Source of the DNA: Excoecaria cochinchinensis
Taxonomy: Eukaryota; Streptophyta; Magnoliopsida; Malpighiales; Euphorbiaceae
Direction of reading: 5' to 3'
NCBI GenBank assembly: GCA_947683425.1
Contig: CANTUQ010000055.1
Span: forward strand, 6,640,501-6,704,500
DNA: 64,000 nucleotides
The position numbers were made by a program, and so were the translations under genes. Every line of letters begins with the position of its first letter. Position 1 is the stretch's first letter. The notes below the pieces were generated by a model. That model was not told the DNA's origin, searched no databases, and saw only the letters and a program-made list of their open reading frames with translations. Shown one piece after another: positions 1 through 11,890 of this stretch.

Positions 1-494
1 CTGTGCCCAATTAGCATCCTTATAAGCCCTAGTCACATACTTACTGGTGAACTCCCTCTCAAAAAACTCCCAAGTGACCGGGTCAGGCAACTGGGAATAC
101 CTATGGACTAACTTCCACCAATCGTAGGCAGATCCCTGAAGCAAAGCCACAACACTCTCTACCTGCCTGTCTGGAGGACACCTAGTCTCCTCTAACACTC
201 GCTCCACTTTCTCAATCCATTTCTCAGCATACTCAGATTCATCCAGAATGGTCCCATAGAAGTCTCTACACCAGCTTTCCTCATGCTCTCTAAAGGGGCT
301 CTCGAAGCGGTCACTCTCTCTAAGACACGAGCCATATCCTAAGAAATCTTCAACATTGCCTGAAAGGGCATGGCTGCGGCCTCGGGCTGAACCCTAGGTG
401 TTTGAGCCGAAACAGACAATGAAGGATCTACTACTTGAGGATTCACACTCTCAGCAGACCCCTCAAGTGACCCATGCACGGAATCAGAATCCAT
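1..494 (-). pseudogene. gag: gag (capsid) fragment of element A1
   Basis: Gag forms the cytoplasmic retrotransposon particle and packages its RNA. The start is the ATG at 494, about 90 nt after the PBS, the same spacing as in A2 and B. The N-terminus is Ser/Val/Gln-rich. After it come the conserved MARVLERVTA helix and the first part of the retrotransposon gag domain (WWKLVHRYSQLPDPVTWEFF and ...SKYVTRAYKDANWAQ), matching A2 gag. A stop interrupts the frame just before MARVL, and a one-base shift is needed near 268-275 to rejoin the family frame, so this copy is broken. It continues beyond base 1. The family assignment is firm; nothing suggests a host function. Confidence 0.85.
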
Positions 495-584
495 CTAAAA
501 CAAACACAAAGCTAACTGCATCAGCCAACACAGTCCTAGACATATATCTATGCACAATAACACCTAGAAAATGCCTAAACCGGA

Positions 585-596
585 GCTTTGATACCA
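585..596 (-). other. Primer-binding site of A1 (initiator Met tRNA type)
   Basis: The minus strand reads TGGTATCAAAGC five bases after the LTR end. It differs by one base from TGGTATCAGAGC, the complement of the plant initiator tRNA-Met 3' end, which is seen intact in A2, B and E. Confidence 0.85.
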
Positions 597-1014
597 AAAA
601 CTGTAACCCCCCCTTCCCATATGTAGGAGAACCCATCCGCAATGGAGTGAGAACTCGTATGAGCAGCGGTGTCAACAAGCAAAATCGTACAATAACATTC
701 ATTCACATAGTATAAACATACAGAAATACAGCGAAAATTAAAACTTTAAAACCAAACTGATCATATACTCATAGATAGAATAATAATATTCAATACATAA
801 CTGTTATGATATTACCAAAATAATTACATCTTTCAAAATTACAAAGTGGAAACTGAACAAAAGACTAAATACAATGAGAGATAACTATTACAAAAAGAAT
901 CATAATACAAAAAGAAGCTAAGTCCTATCATCAAACCCATTGTGTTGGCTTGACTTGCGGTGACTCTCCCAAAAGCTATACACCTTCCGCACCTACACGG
1001 ATGAAACACCCGTG

Positions 1015-1032
1015 TTAAGCGATAACGCTTAG
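1015..1032 (-). other. Conserved 3'-R hairpin in the A1 LTR
   Basis: TAAGCG-ATAA-CGCTTA forms a 6-bp stem with a 4-nt loop. The same hairpin lies at the same LTR position in A2 and E, and in variant form in B and F. Its position, about 410 bp before the LTR end, suggests a role near RNA 3'-end formation. Confidence 0.6.
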
Positions 1033-1286
1033 TGGGGAAACAAACAGTAATAATATGGACGGCCATTCACAATGGTCATTGAGGCAAAACACATTCATAA
1101 TGGCATAAGCTGAATATCATATAAGATATAATCATAATTGAATCATATTCATAAGCATTCAAAGGTTCATAATCACATTCATATGCCAACTGATTCATAT
1201 GCTCATAAATAGAGTCATTCAAATTCACATACTTATAATCATAGTCATAGTCATAATTGAATCATAGTCATAGTCATTCGGATTCA

Positions 1287-1552
1287 CGTCTGTCGCGCTC
1301 GCGACAGAGGCCAAACTTGCCCCAGGTCGCGATAGCGGCAGTCTTCGCGCTCACGCGGAGATAGAAGCCCATCTCACTATCATGCTCACGATAGTTAGCG
1401 GCCAACAAAGGCTGTCGCGCTCACGACAGTGAGCTCTCGCGGCAGCCCAATCCGCTCGGCCACGCAAATCCTCTCGGCCACGCGCAAGGGCTGAATTCAC
1501 CGAGCTCTGTCGTGGCCTCACGACGGTGTCGTGCTCGCGATAGAGTCATGAT
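1287..1552. repeat. TCGCG palindrome array in the A1 LTR
   Basis: A cluster of CpG-dense imperfect palindromes on the theme TGTCGCGCTCGCGACA (clearest at 1291-1307). It lies between the promoter and the 3' hairpin, so it should be transcribed. LTRs C and E carry related units; A2, in the same family, carries a different motif. Confidence 0.75.
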
Positions 1553-2307
1553 TTGTAGCTCTTACGCGAATTTCTGTAGAATTTCACACTTCCAAAACAC
1601 CCAAACCTCTAATCTCAAACACAAATCAACACAAACTTCAACTTACCTCAAATCAACCTTTCCATCATCAAATATAACATAAAACACAACTTTAGTCAAT
1701 AATTAACACAATTAAAATCATGGACTAACATAATCGAGCTTCTCAAAAGTGATAAATCCAGAAATTTTAGCAAAATTCATCAAACTTCAAATTTGCTTCA
1801 ATAAATCAACATCCATGCATATTAACTTAAATCAAACCAAAACCCATAACATTTGCACTAATATGAGCATCATCAAACGTCAAATTTCCAGAAATTTACT
1901 CAAACATACGAAATCACAAAAATGCACAAATTCAAATAATTCCCAAACCTGAAATTCCTATGCTTCTAGTGGTAAGCTCCGCTCCCACTTGCCTTCTCTT
2001 TCCCCTTGGCATCTCGAGTAGGCACTTCTAAACCCAAAAATCCCAAGAACCACACAAACACACAAAAATCGTAAGTCAAGAACACATCTAACCAAATCAA
2101 AAGAAGAAGATGAAGAAGAAGGGAAAACTCACTAACTTGCCAATAAAGCTCTTGAGAATTACCAAGATCCACCAACAAAACAACCAAGAAGAGAAAGAAT
2201 CAAGGTGTAGCAAGAGGAAGAGGAAGGAAGAAGAAGTAAAAGAGGGAAGGAGGAAGAGAACGGGAAAGTTAGGGCAAAATTCTGCCCTCTTTTTCTCTCT
2301 CCTCTCT

Positions 2308-2315
2308 TTATATAC
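2308..2315 (-). promoter_or_regulatory. Probable TATA box of the A1 LTR
   Basis: The minus strand reads TATATAAA about 310 bp into the LTR, followed by a purine-rich GAGAGGAGAGAGAAAA tract. This is the expected place for the U3/R boundary. Confidence 0.6.
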
Positions 2316-2621
2316 CCCTTCTTAATTTCCCTTGCCACATGTCACCTTGAGATTGGTGGGTTTTGATAATTCACACCCTACTCCCATGCAAGACACTACA
2401 CATAATACTTACCCTCAATGATGCACACCCTACTTCCTTATGAGCATGCACACACTAACAAGACCCATACTTATACACACCAATATCATATATGCACCCA
2501 CACTCTAATAAGACCCACAAAACATGCATATTATCCAAAATGCCATAAAAACATGCCAAAACACTCACACATGCACACATATACATGGCTCAAGCTACTA
2601 GGGGGAAAACGGGGTGTGACA

Positions 2622-3742
2622 ATTCTGCTCATGCGGTTTCGGTTGCCTGGAAGCATATGCTACTACCTTCCCATCTTGTATTAACACACACCCCAAACCT
2701 ATACCTGAAGCATCAATATACAAAACATATTCTTTGCCAGAGATAGGCTGTGTGAGGATCGGTGCTTCCACTAACATCCTCTTTAGCTGATCAAAGCTCG
2801 CCTGACACTTTTTTCTAACCATTCAAATTTAACTCCTTTTCGAAGCAACCTCATCAGTGGCGAAGCTATCACTGAAAACCCTTTCACAAATCTTTTGTAA
2901 TACCCAGCCAACCTTAGGAAACTGCAAATTTCAAGCACATTCCTAGGTGGCTTCCAATTCACAATTGCTTGAATTTTAGCTGGGTCCACCTTAATACCTT
3001 CAGAAGATATCACATTTCCCAGAAATGATACCTCTCGCAACCAAAACTCGTACTTACTCAACTTAGCATACAACTGATGTTCCCGTAATGTCTGAAGCAC
3101 AATTCTCAAGTGCTGCTCATGCTTTTCGTCATTCTTTGAGTACACCAATATGTCATCTATAAACACTACCACAAACTGATCCAAGTATGGCCTGAACACT
3201 CTATTCATTAAGTCGATGACTGCAACAGGCGCATTAGTCAACCCGAATGGCATTACTAAGAATTCATAATGTCTATATCGAGTTCTAAATGCAGTCTTGG
3301 GTATGTCCTCTCTCTTCACTTATAACTGATAATACCCAGACCGTAAGTCTATCTTAGTAAACACACCTGCTCCTCTCAATTGGTCAAATAAGTCCTCAAT
3401 TCTAGGCAGAGGATATCGATTCTTCACTGTCACTTTGTTCAGCTGCCGATAATCAATACACATTCTCATAGTTCCATCTTTCTTTTTTATAAATAGGATT
3501 GGTGCTCCCCAAGGAGAAACACTAGGTCTTATAAAACCCCTGTCCAATAATTCCAAAAACTGAACTTTTAACTCTTTTAATTCAATAGGAGCCATTCTGT
3601 AAGGCGCTTTAGACACTGGTACTATTCTAGGCACAACATCAATAGACAGTTCAACCTCCCTTACTGGTGGCACACTACTCAGTTCTTCCGAAAACACATC
3701 AGGAAACTCCCGTACTATGGGTATATCCCGAATGCTTACTTG
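2622..3742 (-). pseudogene. pol: Reverse transcriptase and start of RNase H of element B
   Basis: This is the DNA-synthesis part of the polyprotein, acting inside the particle. The N-terminal RT shows APYRMAPIELKEL, then GFIRPSVSPWGAPILF, CIDYRQLNKVTVKNRYPLPRIEDLFDQL and FTKIDLRSGYYQL. The catalytic palm follows as FVVVFIDDILVYSKN, with the two aspartates kept. Then come the thumb (SFLRLAGYYKRFVKGFS) and the RNase H start (LYIDASGIGLGCVLIQDGK and YASRQPKPHEQN). An in-frame stop follows GYYQL, and the frame shifts near 2800. The segment ends exactly at the A1 LTR, so the remaining RNase H and integrase should lie left of the window. Confidence 0.9.
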
Positions 3743-5446
3743 CTATCTTTTAGAATCTAATACAAGTGCCGAGTAAGCCTCACATCCCTTCCTCAAACAT
3801 TGGCATGCTTGCATTGCCGATACCACATTCACAAGAGGATTCGTACTAACTCCCCTCGCTGACACTTTACTTCCCTTACAATCACGGAATACCACTCTCT
3901 TCCTCTTACAGTCAACTACCGCATTATATTTACTCAGCCAATCTATACCCAGTATTAGATTAAACTCATCAAAAGGTAACTCAATCAAATCAACTAGAAA
4001 CACACTATCCTGAACTACTAATGAACAACCCCTATACACTTTGTTCACATTCACATTATTTCCCAAAGGACTTGATTCACATATGTCATATTTTAAACAT
4101 TCAGCATTAGGCATCTTATCACATACCTTTTTAGAACACACATACGAATGAGTTGATCCAGGATCAATTAATGCAAACATCTCTATGCCATAGAGTAAAA
4201 AAGTACCTGCTATGACTTCAAGTGCATCCTGATCCTCTCGTGCCTTCATCGCATAAGCCCGATTCGGTGCCATAATAGGTCTATCCACTGTTTCTGAATT
4301 AGCTGCACATCTGGACTGGCCGCCTCTGCCACGTCCTCTTCCTCTTCCTCTACTGACTGGAGGTAAATTAGAACCACCTCTACTCTGCTCTTGTTGATTT
4401 CCAGTTACCTCATGCACCTTTGGACAATTGGCTATGAAATGCTCAGTGCTTCCACACCTAAAACATGCACCGGTTACCTTCCAACATTCTCCTCTATGTC
4501 TTTTACCACAGTGGGGACACTCATGCACTTCATTCTTGGTACTAGATGTACCTCTACCAGATCCAGATACAGAAGGTGCTCCTCGCTTCTTACCCCTTGC
4601 TGCTGAGCTGAACACAGATTCTGTCAGTGGTGCCACAAGAGAATCCCTTGATCTCTTGCCAGCATTAGACCCACCTCGATTGGATTTCCTCTTCTGCATC
4701 CTTTCTCTTTGTACTCCCAATAACCTCTCAGCCCACATAGCAGCTTGAACTATCCGATAGTAGTTTACATTCTGCTCGATAGTCAGCGAGATCAGTAATG
4801 CCTTAATCTCTTCAATCAGCCCTTCCTTGAATTGCTGACACCTAAACTCCTCAGTCAAAACACCCCATGGTGCATATCTACTCAATCGACAGAACTCCTT
4901 CTCATACTCCGCCACAGTCATTGTTCTCTGTCTCAAATTCATAAATTGCTTCCAATTAGCCTCCTTATATGCCTTGGTCACAAACTTATTTCGAAACTCC
5001 CTTTCAATGAATTCCCAGGTGATCGAATTCGAAAGCATCGGATGCTACAGAACTAATTCCCACCAGTCGTATGCTGCACCCTGCAGCAGCGATACCACAC
5101 ACTCAACTTGTTATTTTGGAGGACATCTTATTTCTCCCAGAACTCTTTGTATCTTCTCTATCCAGTATTTCGCCTTTTCAGACTCATCCAGCCTTGTACC
5201 ATAAAACTCTTCCGCCCCATGCTTTCTTAAAGATTCTACTAGAGCGTTCGGTGCCGTCATTCGATCCAGCACCCTTGCCATATCCTGTGACATCTTTAGT
5301 AAGGCCTCCATTGGAACCATTGGAACCTTATTCGCAAAACTGACTGGCCTTGACTGACCAGACCCCGTCACCTCAACTTCCCGAGGATTAACACTTTCGG
5401 CTGTTTCCTCTCTTGAGTGATGACTAGGGTTGTCACTAGTATCCAT
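3743..5446 (-). pseudogene. gag-pro: gag and aspartic protease of element B
   Basis: Gag packages the element RNA; the protease cuts the polyprotein. The ATG at 5446 (MDTSDNPSHHS...) is about 90 nt after the PBS. One frame runs through to 3743 with stops near 5108 and 5040. The 431-aa open part from 5038 starts inside the gag domain (ITWEFIEREFRNKFV). It has a Lys/Ser/Gly-rich linker, a first Cys pair at 174/177, and a CCHC knuckle with C192, C195, H200 and C205. An Arg-Gly repeat follows (about 230-239). The protease core ALIDPGSTHSY has its catalytic Asp at 292, and ILGIDWL is the flap-side motif. This is the best-preserved gag-pro of the Tekay-like copies here. Confidence 0.9.
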
Positions 5447-5539
5447 CGATCTACACAATTTAAACAAGGACATCCGCATTAGGTCAACACTACTATGCAC
5501 ATCCTAGCTACCCAGTTACCCAGAAAAGACTAAACCTAG

Positions 5540-5551
5540 GCTCTGATACCA
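5540..5551 (-). other. Primer-binding site of element B
   Basis: TGGTATCAGAGC on the minus strand, five bases from the LTR end. It complements the initiator Met tRNA 3' end. Confidence 0.92.
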
Positions 5552-5556
5552 CAACT

Positions 5557-5725
5557 TGTAACACGCATTCCCGACCACTAGATTAGCTCCGCTAATTCAG
5601 TCAAAAATGGCCGCTACATAGACGTACATGCATGCTTTACTATCACAATTTCATGCCAACACTTTGAACAATAAAATTTCATCTTCCAATATACATTCTC
5701 ATGCATCATATGTCATAGGTTCTCA
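5557..5725 (-). repeat. 5' LTR of B, segment 1 (U5 end)
   Basis: It starts TGTAACACGCATTCCCG on the plus strand next to the PBS and is cut at 5725 by A2. The bases TCTCA (5721-5725) are the left copy of A2's target duplication. The LTR resumes at 38607. Confidence 0.85.
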
Positions 5726-6190
5726 TATAACACCCCGTTTGCCCCCTAGAAGTTGGAGCCATTTGTGCATGTGTGCATTATGTGTGTGAAGGCATGTGAT
5801 AAGGGAATTTTGGGTAAAATGCATGTTTTGGGGATTTTATTAGAGTGTGTGTACATATAGGTTATTGGGGTGTGCTGTGTTGGGTTATGATAGTGTGTGC
5901 ATGTTCACATATTGGTAGGGTGTGCTTTAGTGAGGATGGCATTGTGTGTGTGTAGTGCATGCTTGTTGGGTATGAATGGTCAATCTCCACCAATGAGGAA
6001 ATGACACTTAGCTAGGGTAAGGAAAAAGGGGGTAATTAGAAGAAGAAAGAGAGGGGAGCGCATATTAGTTTCCTCTTTCCCATTTCTCTCTTCTCTCTAC
6101 TTCTCTTCTTCCTTTTCTCTCCATCTGAGTGCCCTAGCTTAGATCCAAGAGAGTGTTGGTGGGAATTGATCATCTCTTGACCCTCAATTG

Positions 6191-6196
6191 GTAAGT
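6191..6196 (+). promoter_or_regulatory. Candidate 5' splice site in the A2 LTR
   Basis: CAATTG|GTAAGTTTT is a near-consensus plant donor. A possible acceptor is GTGATTAG at about 6293-6300, giving a short leader intron of roughly 110 bp. Donors occur at the matching place in LTRs B, C, D, E and F, and in GC form in A1. No transcript evidence is available here. Confidence 0.45.
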
Positions 6197-6752
6197 TTTG
6201 TTGCATTTCTTCATCTTTTTCATCTTTTCTTCTTCTTTATTGGTTTGGGGTTTAATCTAGGCTTTGTTATGTTTGTGTGATTTTGGGTATTGTGATTAGT
6301 TGAGCCTCCTCGCGATCCCAGGGGAAAGGAGAAGGCGAGTGGTAGTGGTACTAAGTGATTGGAGGAAAGGAATTCAGGTTTGGGATTTTGTTAGAAAATT
6401 ATGTGTATTTTGATGATTTTGGGTTCTTGTTGATTTTCTGGAAATTGTATGGTTATTGAAGTCTATAATGATATATATATTATAAGTTTTGATTATGTTG
6501 AGTTAATAACTTAAATTGTGACTTGTTTCGGATTATTTATACATTTGATTATGTTTTAGATTGTAAATTGCTGAATTATGGGTTTGGATGATTTGATCTT
6601 GGTTATTGTATGATTTCGTTGGATTATGAGCTAAATAGGTGGATTTTAAGTTGATTTTGATGAGTTTATTGTTTAATTTTGAAGTATGTTAGATTTGATT
6701 TTGACTTGTGTGGAATTCTGGCTTATTTTCTAGGTTTTGGTCGTTTTACACA

Positions 6753-7146
6753 GCTGCAAGGATTTCCATACCCCCGCGTTAATGCTCTCTGAATTGCTGG
6801 TTCGTCGAGCCACACTGCGGTAAGGAATTCCATACCGCCGTGCAAATGCTCTCTGGACACTTATGGGATTGCAGTCCTACTCATGCGAGACAGCACGACT
6901 TGTGCTGCCTTTAGCATGCACGAGTCATGCAGTTCAGCGGAGAGGGCGATCAGAGGAGCGCAGCACGACTCGTGCACACACAACATGACTCGTGTTGGCT
7001 AGGAGGAGATCTGTCGCAAGTCGTGTTTTGGAATACGACTCGTGACAGACCATTTGGGAAGGGACACGAGTTGTGTCCCTCATGCATGACTCGTGTTCCC
7101 CCGTTTTACACGGCAGTATGGGTAAACCGTATCGCTATGTAAAACG
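6753..7146. repeat. ACGACTCGTG palindrome array in the A2 5' LTR
   Basis: Many inverted repeats on GCACGACTCGTGC, plus larger hairpins with arms such as GTTTTACACGG and CCGCCGTG. It occupies the place where A1, C and E carry TCGCG palindromes. The better-kept copy in the 3' LTR (37340-37424) has perfect stems. Confidence 0.75.
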
Positions 7147-7903
7147 CTACTGCCTCTAGTTTTTGTAAAATGTTCAATTGTGTTTTTCTTGATCCTTTTT
7201 CTTCTAATTTGGGTTTTCAACCTTTATTTGTGCATTATTAATTAGTAAATGGCATTATTTGGCATTTTAATTTAGCCAAATGATATTTACGGTAAAATTG
7301 TATTGCATGTTGCATGTTGAATATAATTGGATTATGTATGTCTTATTTTCTAGTGCTTGATATAACAGTATAAAATACTTAAAGGTGATTTCTTTATGCA
7401 TGACCTGCTATAGTCAGTATAGTGGATAGTTAGGCATGCCTAAAAGAGTCCTTTTGCTGTAGCCTCTATATTGTTCTGGACCCTGATTAGGTCCCTGTTT
7501 AGTTCCTCACGAACTTCTACGTGTTCGGATCTTGTTTAAGATCCCTTTGTAAAATATTTTGAAAAGAGAAAATATGATATTGTTTTCCCAATTCGTACCC
7601 ATAAGGTACCGCAACGTGTCAATTTATAGCCGTAAGGTACTGCTACGTGTTTACTCGTTATCCACTACTGTGAGTCAGTAGGTGTTATGATTGGTATGAT
7701 ATGATTATAAGTATTTGAATCTGAATGACTAATTATGAGTATATGAGCTGTTGGCATTTGAATATGTTATTGAACCTTTGAATGGTTATAAATGAAATTC
7801 TATTATTATTATATCTTATGATATTCAGTATACCATTATCGTATGTGATTTGCCTCGATGACCATTGTCAATTGCAATCCATATATTATTGTTTGTTTCC
7901 CCA

Positions 7904-7921
7904 CTAAGCGTTATCGCTTAG
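7904..7921 (+). other. Conserved 3'-R hairpin in the A2 LTR
   Basis: CTAAGCG-TTAT-CGCTTAG, a 7-bp perfect stem with a 4-nt loop, 408 bp before the LTR end. In the 3' LTR copy (38181-38198) one arm has changed (CTAAGCA). Confidence 0.65.
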
Positions 7922-8334
7922 CACGGTGTGTTCACCCGTGCAGGTGCGGAAGGCATTTTGATTTTGGGAGAGTCGCCGCCAGTCAAGCCAACACAGAGGG
8001 ATTAGTGTTAGGGCTTTATTTTTATAGTATGATTCTTTTGTAATAGAACTCTCTATGTATTATTTTGTGCAGCTTTCGCCTCGTATATTTTGATTATGTA
8101 ACTATTTTGTAATATCAGTTGTGATTATAACATTATTGTAATGACTTCCATTATATTAATGAATGGTCATTCTAATGTTTCCAAAAGTTTTAATCTCTGC
8201 TGTATTTTAGTATGTATAATGGGTTTGAATGTATGTTTTTATATTGATCTGTGTGGTGACACCCCTGCTCATACAGCATCTCACTCTGATATGGATGGGT
8301 TCGCCTACGTATGGGTAGGGGGTGTTACAGTTTT

Positions 8335-8346
8335 TGGTATCAGAGC
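8335..8346 (+). other. Primer-binding site of A2
   Basis: TGGTATCAGAGC, five bases after the 5' LTR, complementary to the initiator Met tRNA 3' end. Confidence 0.93.
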
Positions 8347-8440
8347 ACCGATTTAGGCATTTTCTGGGTGTTGATGTGCATCTATGTGCATATGTCTAGG
8401 ACTGTGTTGGCTGATGCGGTTGTATTTGTATTTGTTTTAG

Positions 8441-9590
8441 ATGGCTTCTAATTCGGGGCGTGAATCACTTGAGGAGTCCGTCGAGAGTGTGAACCCTCAA
8501 GGAGTCGATCCTTCTGTGTCTGTGTCGGCTCAACCTACTAGGGCGTAACCTGAGGCTGCCGTCATGCCCTTTGAGGTCATGTTGAAGATTTTACAGGACA
8601 TGGCTAGGGTCATTGAGAGTGTGACCGCTCCTAGAGCACCTACTGAGAATTTGAGGAAGGCCGGTGCAGAGGACTTTTATGGGACCAGTTTGGATAAATT
8701 GTAATACGCTGAGAATTGGTTAGAGAAGGTAGAGCAAGCCTTGGATGAGATTCGGTGTCCTCAGGAGAGGCGGGTAGAGTGTGTTGTAGCCCTGTTGCAA
8801 GGATCCACCTTTGACTGTTGGAAGTTGGTTCGGAGGCATCCCCAGTTGCCTGACCCAGTCACGTGGGAGTTCTTCATTAGGGAATTTACAAGTAAGTATG
8901 TGACTCGAGAGTACAAGGATGCCAAGTGGGCACAGTTTCTTAATTTGAAGCAGAGGGCGATGACGATTTTAGAGTTTGAGAAGGAGTTTAATAGATTGGC
9001 TAAGTATGCTCCTAAGGGTGTTCTGACAGAAGAGTTCAGATGTAAGCATTTTGAAGCCGATTTGAATAAGTCACTTAGAGCTATGATTATTTCTCTGATG
9101 AGTACTCCGGGTATTGGGTACTACCAGATTGTACAAGCAGCAGTTCGGGCTGAGAGATTTGAGTCTGTTCTAAGAGAGAGAGCTTAGAGGAGGAATCCCC
9201 CTCGTAGTGGATCAGGATCGTCATCATCATCGGGTAAGAGGTCTAGGAACCCGCATGATGAATCTTCTTCAGGCCCTACTTTGAGAGGCAGGAGGCAAGG
9301 TTCTGCTAGGGGTTTTCATTCTGGCAGAGGTGGTTCTAGTTTAAGGACTGATGTGTTGCCTGAGTGTTCGCACTGTAGTAAGCGACACTAGGGTGAGTGT
9401 AGGTGGCTCATGGGTGGTTGTTTCAGATGTGGTAGCACTGATCACTACCTAGCAAATTGTTCGAGGTATAATGAGGCTTCTGGTGATTAGCGTGAGGCTA
9501 GAAGAGTTAGTTCAAACACTCCGGAAGCTAGTCATGGTAGAGGATGAGGTAGAGGTCTAGGCGGTCGACATAGAGAGGGAGCTCCATCAG
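8441..9590 (+). pseudogene. gag: gag of A2
   Basis: The start is the ATG at 8441 (MASNSGRESLEESVESVNPQ), 95 nt after the PBS. The gag domain is clear in the open stretch 8741-9187 (CVVALLQGSTFDCWKLVRR, VTWEFFIREFTSKYVTREYK, AQFLNLKQRAMT, GVLTEEFRCKHFE). A Ser/Arg-rich linker follows, then a CCHC knuckle at 9419-9460 (CFRCGSTDHYLANC). At least six in-frame stops occur (for example near 8547, 8702, 9185, 9390, 9488 and 9546). Several fit a C-to-T change of CAA, CAG or CGA. The copy is decayed but has no major deletion. Confidence 0.88.
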
Positions 9591-10363
9591 AGTCAGTTGA
9601 TTGTCCTTTGACGGTTCCTGCTAAAGCTTATGCTATGAGAGCTCGGGATGAGCAAGATGCCTCGGATGTGATAGCTGGTAAGTTCCTACTCTTTGACACT
9701 GAGTTATATGCTCTAATTGATCCTGGCTCCACACACTCATATTTGTGCACAAGTATATTGTTTCATAAGATGCATGATGTTTACCAGTTAGATTATGAGG
9801 TTTGTGTGACCAGTCCTTTAGGGCATAGTATCAATGTGAGTAGAGTGAATAGGAATTGTCCCCTTTTGGTTTAGGGGTGTTGAGTTTCCTGCTGATTTGA
9901 TAGAGTTGCCATTTCAGAGTTTGATCTAATTTTGGGTACGGATTAGCTTAGTAAGCATCGGGCTATTGTGGATTATCATAGAAAGGTAGTTGTACTTCGG
10001 GATAGAGATTAGTCTTCGGTAGTGGTTAAAGGTTTGGGTTCGAGTTCTTTGAGTAATGTGATATCTGCCATGCAAGCTAAGCGGTTTATGAGAAAAGGAT
10101 GTGAGGCATTCTTAGCAGTTGTTTTGGATTCAAAACGTGATTAGGTTGAGATTGAGGATATCCCCGTTGTTAAGGAGTTTAGTGATGTGTTTCCGAGTGA
10201 ATTTCCTTGTTTGCCTCCAGAGAGAGAAGTGGAGTTGTCCATAGAGATTTTGCCGGGTACTTCACCCATTTTAAAAGCACCTTATCGGATGGCTCTTGTA
10301 GAGTTGAAAGAACTGAAAGCTCAGCTACAAAAGTTATAGGATAAGGGGTTTATTAGACCCAGC
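9591..10363 (+). pseudogene. pol: Protease and RT N-terminus of A2, cut by a solo LTR
   Basis: The protease core ALIDPGSTHSYLC lies in 9608-9874. A stop and a frameshift follow at about 9873-9960. The spacer then reads ...RFMRKGCEAFLAVVLDSKRD, as in element B. The RT N-terminus (VFPSEFPCLPPEREVELSIEILPGT, APYRMALVELKELKAQL, KGFIRPS) runs to 10363. There a Tat-type LTR is inserted inside the conserved FIRPS-SPWG block. RT resumes after 13074. Confidence 0.88.
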
Positions 10364-11822
10364 TGTGATGCGCGCCGAACCCCGGGTTGCCCCAAACGCC
10401 CGCCTTTAGGGCGATCGAGAGAGGTTCATAAAACTTGTAAGAAATTACAAGTACGTCCATTTTGGGCAACACGGAGATTTCTTGGAGTCGCCACCCAATA
10501 GAACATTGGGAAAGGTCGTCTAGCCTCAGTGAGCCTAAGACAGCGCTGCTATGTCCATTTTGGACAAGCCAAAGGGGTCTTGGAGGCCCCATCCTAATAG
10601 AACATTAGGATGGCCCTCTCGCCTCGTGGAGCTTAGGACTATACAAGTTAAAGCCTTTTTACGGGACACAAGAGGTGTCTTGGAAGCCCCATTCCAATGG
10701 AACATTGAAATGGTCCTCTCGCCTCGTTGAGCCCAAAGGCCAGAGATGGTTCGGGATTTTCCATTTATTCATACCTTGATTAAGTTTATAATTGAGTTTT
10801 GAATTTAGCGTTTCATCCATTTCTCATTCAATTTCAATACAATTTTATTAAAGCGCACGTCAATCACATAAAGAAAGCGGTAGATAAAGTAAATAAAAGT
10901 GTATGAAAGTAAATTACAACAAAACTAGGGGCGGAATACAACCCCCATTGGTAAATAAAATACAATTCATACATAAATCGGGCTATTTATTGAAGATGAG
11001 GACATTGGTCCTCTCATGCATAATTAAAGAAAATAATCTTAAAGTGACAATTTATTTTGGATGAAAAAGTTAGGACATTGGCCCCTTTTTATTTAGGAAA
11101 AAATCAAATTAATTAACATAAATATTTTTGTGATTTTTTAATTAACGTGCATAAAAATAAAATTAAATAAACTTATTACAAATTACATATTAGAAATAAA
11201 ATAATTAAAGCAAAGTAATGAAAATAATAAAAAATTCAACTCCCAAATGGATCTTCAAATCTTCATGGGCTCCCACTTGGTAAAAACTCACACATAAAAA
11301 TGAGTATTGAAAATAAAAACAAATGAAAATGAAGTTAGTAATAAAAAATGAATTAAATTAAGGCAAACAAAATTGCATCATGTATGACAAGCCAATTAAA
11401 ATGACATAATAAAAATATTCAATTTAATTAATTAACAATTTAGCATGCATAAAAAAAATAACATAATAGTAATAAAATTCAACATGCATAAACAAGCATA
11501 AAATAATGATAATAGAATTTAACATGCATAAAAACATAAAATAACAACAATAACATCTAATCATGCATAAAAAGTATAATATACATAAAATTCAGCATGC
11601 ATTAAACATAAATAATAATGCTAACAATAATGATACTAGTAATAAATTATGGCAAAAGTAATAAAAATAACAATAGTGATAATAATAACAACAAAGCACA
11701 ATAACAATCAAGGATATGCATAATCATATAAACATGCAAGAACAATCGGAAATAAAATTAACATGGCATGTTTAAGGCATGATAATAATAATAATATAGA
11801 CAATCACATGAGCACATGGTAA

Positions 11823-11823
<1 letters not shown>

Positions 11824-11890
<67 letters not shown>
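11824..11890. repeat. (AAT)n microsatellite
   Basis: About 22 AAT units inside the solo LTR. Related LTRs carry AAT/ATG-rich text at the same place (for example 50514-50585). Confidence 0.9.

Larger units (their letters stand above)
1..2621 (-). mobile_element. Tekay-like Ty3/gypsy element A1, 5' part (runs off the left edge)
   Basis: Read on the minus strand this is a 5' LTR (602-2621), a primer-binding site (585-596) and the start of gag (494 to 1). The LTR starts TGTCACACCCCG and ends GGGGGTTACA. It cuts the RNase H frame of element B at 2621/2622, so A1 is younger than B. The far end and the second copy of the target duplication lie outside the window. Its LTR termini, hairpins and gag resemble those of A2, so the two belong to one family. 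Confidence 0.9.
602..2621 (-). repeat. 5' LTR of A1 (2,020 bp)
   Basis: It is bounded by TGTAACCC... and ...GGTGTGACA on the plus strand. Read on the minus strand it contains a TATA box (2308-2315), a GC-type splice donor (2135-2140), a lysine-rich ORF tail (near 1966-2030), a palindrome array (about 1287-1552) and the conserved TAAGCG/CGCTTA hairpin (1015-1032). The order matches A2 and E. Confidence 0.88.
5726..8329 (+). repeat. 5' LTR of A2 (2,604 bp)
   Basis: In order: U3 with GT-rich text; a purine/pyrimidine-rich start region (about 6040-6130); a splice donor GTAAGT at 6191; a lysine-rich ORF tail (about 6303-6357); a palindrome array (about 6753-7146); small conserved palindromes (7430-7660); the CTAAGCG/CGCTTAG hairpin (7904-7921); and the GGGTGTTACA end. 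Compared with this copy, the 3' LTR lacks about 58 bp around 6290-6345. Confidence 0.92.

Noticed and set aside
1749..2325. Small ORFs in the A1 LTR
   Set aside because: No recognised domain. Only the lysine-rich tail near 1966 recurs elsewhere, and it is reported separately.
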